A DNA stretch of 64,000 bases from Girardinichthys multiradiatus (Eukaryota > Chordata > Actinopteri > Cyprinodontiformes > Goodeidae), in NCBI RefSeq assembly GCF_021462225.1, contig NC_061817.1, positions 10,773,936 to 10,837,935 on the forward strand. Reading direction: 5' to 3'. Below the pieces are notes generated by a model. That model saw only the letters and a program-made list of their open reading frames with translations. It did not search any database and was not told where the DNA came from. Each line of letters begins with the position of its first letter. Position 1 is the stretch's first letter. The position numbers and the translations under genes were made by a program. This document shows positions 57,935 to 64,000 of this stretch, one piece after another.

Positions 57935-60225
57935 TGCTTAATCATTGTCATGTAACAGCTCATTCTCATTTTAAACACACCAACAAAATAACACATTTAG
58001 AGAGACCAGTACTAAAACTAGCTTTATAAGTGTTTTATCTATAGAAAACTAGATGTTTGACACATTTAATGAGTTTTGTTTTGACTCTGAGTTTGAGACA
58101 TCATGTGGTACTGTGATATCGTACTCTGCTATAAAAGCTCACATATGATTGGGAAAGGATTACCTCAGCTGTTTATTTATGGACTACCAGTGGCAGTTAT
58201 GTAAAATGAAGGGAATCTAATGAATCTTTGTTAACCTGTATGAATTGTAAAATTACTTCTGTCACAATGCTCTGCAATGATCAGCCTAAAAAAAACATCT
58301 CCTAAGGTGTGTGCACACAAGAACTGAGTTCTCCCAGAGTTCTTCCAGTTTACCCTTGACACATCGTCCAGGCAGAACTATTCTCATAATATTTAGATGT
58401 CTGTCAAAAATTTGAAGTAGGTGTGTAATTGCCGGACATATGCTACAATGAGAGAGCCCTATTAGGACTTACCAGGAGGTGTGCACCTGAGTTTTTATGA
58501 AGTATAAAATGTCATGGCCTGAACGAGTGTTGTTCTCATTCTTGCCTCCTCGAGTGTGTGCAAGCAAGACCTATTACTGCGATATCTCTGTAAGTGGTTT
58601 TCCAAATACAAAATGTTCTAATGTCATTACCTAAACTCCCAATATCTCCTTCTCATGGCCCCATTTTACTGATTAACCTCTTTCACACCTCTGTAGGGGT
58701 ATAATTTTATAAATCCCTACCATTCAATTTGGTATCTCTTCTCTCTGTCCATCTGCCTTCATTTCCTGTACCTTTTTCTTTCCTCTCAGTCTATCTTTAC
58801 ATCCCTCCCTCCCTCCCTCCCCTTTCGTTCCTCCAGCCATCCTCAAACCGACCCCCCTGCCTCCACCAGGCTTTTTTAAATGGGTGGAGCCTCTTCTGGG
58901 TTGCCATTTTCTGTTTGGTTGCAGATCCGAGAGAACATGAATATTTATGACTAATCCACTCTCACTGCCCCTCTATCCCACCCTCCCCCTACTCGGCCTT
59001 GCAGTGGAGGCAACACTTGGTGGTGACACATGGCAAGACAGCTGTTGCAAAGCAAGCCAGGCATCTGTGCAGTGGGAGAGTACGAGGAGAGGACAGACCG
59101 ATGGAGCGAACAAGCAAAAGACGCGTGGCAGAAACAGATAAAGAGGATAAATATAAGGAGTTATTAACAGGGTAGACAGAGTAATGTGTGAAGCAGTAAG
59201 TGTGGTAAAGAATGGACTGAGGGTAGGGTTAAATTTGGGTGAAGGAGAGCCAATGAGATAGAAGGAGACCGTTCATCTGGGTGAAAAGGATAGGGACAAG
59301 CCAAATAGAGAGAATGGGTACTGACGGGAGGTCCTGTTGGATGAGGATGAGGGAAAGTCGTACAACAAAATCTTTCAAGTATTTTGGAAATAAAAAGCTT
59401 AGAGTTAGTTTGAAGGCAACATGTTTTTCTCATTTCACCCTATTAAAACCTTCAGTTGCTTAGCAGTTTTTTGCCATTTACAACTTTAACATTGCTGTAA
59501 TAAAGAATGTGGAAGTTGTACGGTGTCCAAGGTACCCATCTCATGCTGATCCATGCCAACATCCTGGATCCAGCTTTCTCTAGCAGTGGTACAAGTTTTA
59601 TTAGGGATACTTGGTTTGCCTTTATATTTAAAAGATATTTGGGAAACAACAATTTACAAAGGAAATAGACACCTGAAGCTGCTGTTACACTGTTTCCCAT
59701 CTTGTCATGTATACCACAAAAAAACTATTGTTACATGGGTTTAAGCAGGTTGGAACTAAAGAGAGTTTATCAAACATCAAGTCTTGTCATATTTTTTAAG
59801 TATTTTAACGTGTAAATGTAGATTACCTTTGTGTGGGTATATGTGTGTATTGAGATCAGCTGTTTGGTATTCAGTGTTTAACCGCATCAGGGCTGAGTAC
59901 CTTACTTTTGTTGTGATGTCATTACCTCAAAATGTTTTTAGTATTAAAGGATCAACTGCTTGGGAATGCAATTCCATTGCTCTGTGGATGCCCCCCAATG
60001 GTGAGATAGTTAGCCAAATTAACCAGGAAGTAAGTTCATGCATTAGTTTGACGTTTCTGGCATGATTCAAGCATCTAGATAGCTTACCGTGGGATTAAGC
60101 AACATTGTTGTTGGGTCATTTCATGCATAGTTGTGCTTATTCTGTATAAGTAGTACATCTGTGTAATTATGTATGCTACAGTGCCATATGTGTGGAAAGG
60201 CAACGTGGGACCGTTATTATCGTAT
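57935..60225. other. no gene recognised; pyrimidine-rich tract with (CCCT)n
   Basis: Pyrimidine-rich 58730-58860, with CCCT repeats at 58802-58821. No exon supported. Confidence 0.4.
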
Positions 60226-60379
60226 GTACACAAGTGGACAAAATTGTTGGTACCCCTCGGTTAATAAAAGAAAAACCCACAATGGTCACAGAAATAACTT
60301 GAATCTGACAAAGGTAATAATGAATAAAAATTCTGTGAAAATGAACAAATGGAGTTTTGACAAAAATTCAGAATGAAAG

Positions 60380-60802
60380 ACTCACCTTCACCGCCTCCAC
60401 CTTCCAGTGACTCTTCGGTGCATCTCCCGGCCTTCCAATCAGCATCCTGTCCGTCTGATTCTCCATCCAATCACCTTCCGACACCTTGCTTTTAAAGGAG
60501 CTACTACCGTGTTCATCTTCGCTTGTCAGCTGAACTCATCTCTCCTCCACCCCACCTCCACCATCTTCCTTCCCATCTCCTCCCGGCTTCCTCGCTCCCT
60601 GGCCGCCAATCCACCACCAGTGTTGGATCAGGGGGAAGACATATTTAAATCTAAGCCTTACAAATGTTCATCTTAGCTCATGTCATTCTCAGCATTCATG
60701 TCTTCCTCCCAGGTCCGAGCGCCAAATAAATAACCATGAAATTTCTCATCATTAAAACTTTTCTAATTGCCATCCCTCTCTTTGTGAGTCTTTTCAGATT
60801 GA
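60380..60802. mobile_element. 423-bp insertion in the Tc1 left arm, 8-bp duplication AATGAAAG
   Basis: AATGAAAG at 60372-60379 is repeated at 60803-60810 on the far side. The inserted segment is pyrimidine-rich at its left and ends ...TTTTCAGATTGA, without obvious terminal inverted repeats. It might be a short retroposon, a solo LTR or a hAT-type element. Not recognised. Confidence 0.5.
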
Positions 60803-61033
60803 AATGAAAGTCAGACATTGTTTTTCAAACATGCTTCAACAGAATTATTTAAAAAAATAAACTCATGAAACAGGGCTGGACATAAATGATGGTACCCCTG
60901 AAAATAATGTGGCCAAAGGGACATGTTAAACCAAGGTGTGTCCATTAATTAGCATCAGAGGTGTCTACATTCTTGTAATCAGTCAGTGGGCCTATATATA
61001 GGGCTACAGGTAGTCACTGTACTGTTTGGTGAC

Positions 61034-62086
<1,053 letters not shown>

Positions 62087-62114
62087 GCTATGGGTAGCAT
62101 CATTTTTATGAAAC

Positions 62115-63685
62115 CAAAACATGACATCCAACAGCGTTAAAACCAGATGCTGATATGCAATACTGTTATGGGAATTCAGCTGTATTTAGAGCCAAAAAGT
62201 AGAAACAGCCAAAAAGATGAGTTACACAAGCAAACAGATCATTGAAATTACATTAAATGTTCACATTAAAATGCCTCATATTATTTCGTTAATAACTTTT
62301 GAAATTACTTTGTTTCAGTCTTTTTCTGCTTTTAAATTTTCTGATGGTGCATTTGCTTGAAAGTGTTTTAATTTCTGTTTTTCTGCCACCATCTTGACCA
62401 GAACTCCCTGAAAACAAAGAAACTGGATCTAAATGGGAATGTCATAAAACTCCAACTTAACCATGCTCCAGCTACTTGTCAGAAAACCTTTTTCACTACT
62501 AACTGTTGTGTTCAAGGATAAGCTAACTTCTTGCAATACAAGCTAATAGTATTTAAACACATCTGAAAGATTTTATCAGACACAAACTGTCAGAGGTTTA
62601 AATAAATGGTTTATTATTGCATCTCACTATGTTTCAAGCATGTGGCAGCCATCTTGAATGTTGAACTCAAACGTTCATGTTTAGTATTATGATTTTAAAA
62701 TCCCTGTAAGTGTGGTAATTCTTTAAAACCTTTTTATCCTGGGTGGTATTTGTTCCAAAATGTGAGAGTCACAGTCCTTTATCATTACAAGGCACTGCTT
62801 TTGAGCTTAAAGGTAAAGGTTTCTTTTTCTCTTTAGCCCACAGGATCAGTAGGATCAGTCTACAGGACCATTTTCTATCTTACACCATCTAAAATGAGCT
62901 TTGGTTTAGAAAATGAATTAAACAACTCTTTTAGATTTTTTGGTTCTTTTTATGCTAAATGGCAGAGATAGTACATTTTATTACTGTTTTTATGAAAGAT
63001 CCTGAGCACTTTCATTAAATTACACCTAGGGTAATTGATTATGACACTGATTTTTCCAGCTCTACAGATATATCTCTCAGTGAGATTTCCTACTGTAGAT
63101 TATTAAGGAAATTAAATCTGTGTAATTTCCCTTATAAAGAATCAGTCCATCTGTAACGCTCTTTTAAAATTAAATTATTTTACTGCCCTATTGCCAATTA
63201 ACTTAATTAGTTGTGAGATGTTCATGCAGCATTTGTGGCATCAAATCCAAATAAAAATGTTATATTATCAAAAACAATACCTTTTTCATTTTCATTTCTC
63301 AGTACTTGATTGTTGTTTCTTTGTTCCGCTTTTAATTAAATACAGGGATAAATAAAGAAGCCATCAACAGCCATCTTTCCTCCTGCATTAAAAAAAGCAA
63401 ACTCTATTCAGTGTTAAGAAGATAAAAACATCCATTCCATTTGTTAAATGATTTACACTTTGGTTTGCTTTGTGGCAGCCTTTTTACTAAATACACCACA
63501 TTGCATACAAAATATTAATTATTTTATTATGTTAGCATTTCATTGTTTATAACATGTTTTTTTTTTTTTTATGGTAGACACAGAGAATTGTATTTGCACT
63601 CCCCAATCCCGAAAATAAATAATAATTTTATTGAAGCTGCATGATCTCATCTTTTAATGGTAATGAGAACATTTATCCGATAGGA
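62115..63685. other. no gene recognised
   Basis: AT-rich. T run at 63558-63571. Nothing supported. Confidence 0.4.
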
Positions 63686-63689
63686 GAAA

Positions 63690-64000
63690 ATTCCATGTTA
63701 AAAAATGTTTGACGTGACACAAAAGATGAATATGTGGAAAAGTACCTCATGCCCACTGTTAAGTATGGTGGAGAATCTGTAGTGCTGTGGCCCTTGTTCT
63801 CTTCCAAAGGCTATTGGAGTTTTGCTGGAGTGCAGGATATCATCTTTTACATATCAGGAAATTTTAAATAAAAAACAGGAAGCCTCTACCAAAAATCTGA
63901 AATTGAATCTTTATTGGGGGGGTCTTTAAATGGGATAATGATTCAAAACATATGGACAAATCAACTCAGCAATGGTTCATCAGACACTAAATCATCATTG
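63690..64000 (+). mobile_element. Tc1-like family C fragment, running off the window
   Basis: Matches the catalytic region of the copy at 49621-50905: GATGAATATGTGGAAAAGTACC aligns with 50356-50377, then GGTGGAGAATCTGTAGTGCT and CTTCCAAAGGC. Continues TGGGATAATGATTCAAAACA, the region of the second catalytic Asp, and reaches the window end. Frames are broken. Confidence 0.7.

Overview
This window is vertebrate nuclear DNA from a teleost fish, most likely a percomorph; nothing in it is prokaryotic, and no CRISPR array, operon, tRNA or rRNA gene was seen. The evidence is fragmented coding capacity, CA/GA/AAAT microsatellites, five sequence families of Tc1-like DNA transposons with TA target-site flanks, fish-type LINEs, and one recognisable vertebrate gene exon.

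The one host gene I can name is nfix (nuclear factor I/X), on the minus strand. Its 27-nt first coding exon lies at 20495-20521. It encodes MYSPYCLTQ in phase 0 and is followed by a CAG|GTAAAC donor. The 500-nt DNA-binding exon expected next (beginning DEFHPF) is not in the window, so positions 1-20494 are all intron 1. Positions above about 20.9 kb are upstream of this promoter. Two upstream features may belong to the same locus. One is an open, phase-0 84-nt candidate coding exon at 27071-27154 (minus), which could join nfix exon 2 in frame. The other is a CpG-rich stretch at about 43.9-44.9 kb, with candidate splice donors on both strands, that may be a distal promoter.

Layout: 1-20.5 kb is nfix intron 1, holding hAT-like remnants (4.6-5.9 kb), a Tc1 copy broken by a second Tc1 element (7.1-8.3 kb), a palindromic non-autonomous element (8.35-9.1 kb), further Tc1 debris, a G-quadruplex-prone run (16.06 kb) and a C19 run (17.73 kb). 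20.0-20.9 kb is the nfix promoter and first exon. 21-44 kb is intergenic or distal 5' sequence with Tc1 remnants, another nested Tc1 pair (31.4-33.4 kb), a 5'-truncated LINE (34.6-35.9 kb) and the 3' end of a second LINE (39.8-41.0 kb). 44 kb is the CpG-rich stretch. 45-64 kb has no recognised gene. It holds two Tc1 transposases each inactivated by a single in-frame stop (56.4-57.9 and 60.2-62.1 kb), a short element with terminal inverted repeats (54.55-55.2 kb) and two copies of another Tc1 family.

The transposons have a readable order. One DD34E Tc1 family (called family A here) is old and heavily decayed. Two DD36E-spaced Tc1 elements later inserted into separate family-A copies at nearly the same internal place. 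The DD34E elements at 56.4 and 60.2 kb are the least decayed. No new molecular system is evident; the strongest leads are the candidate alternative nfix exon, the distal CpG-rich stretch and the transposon structures.
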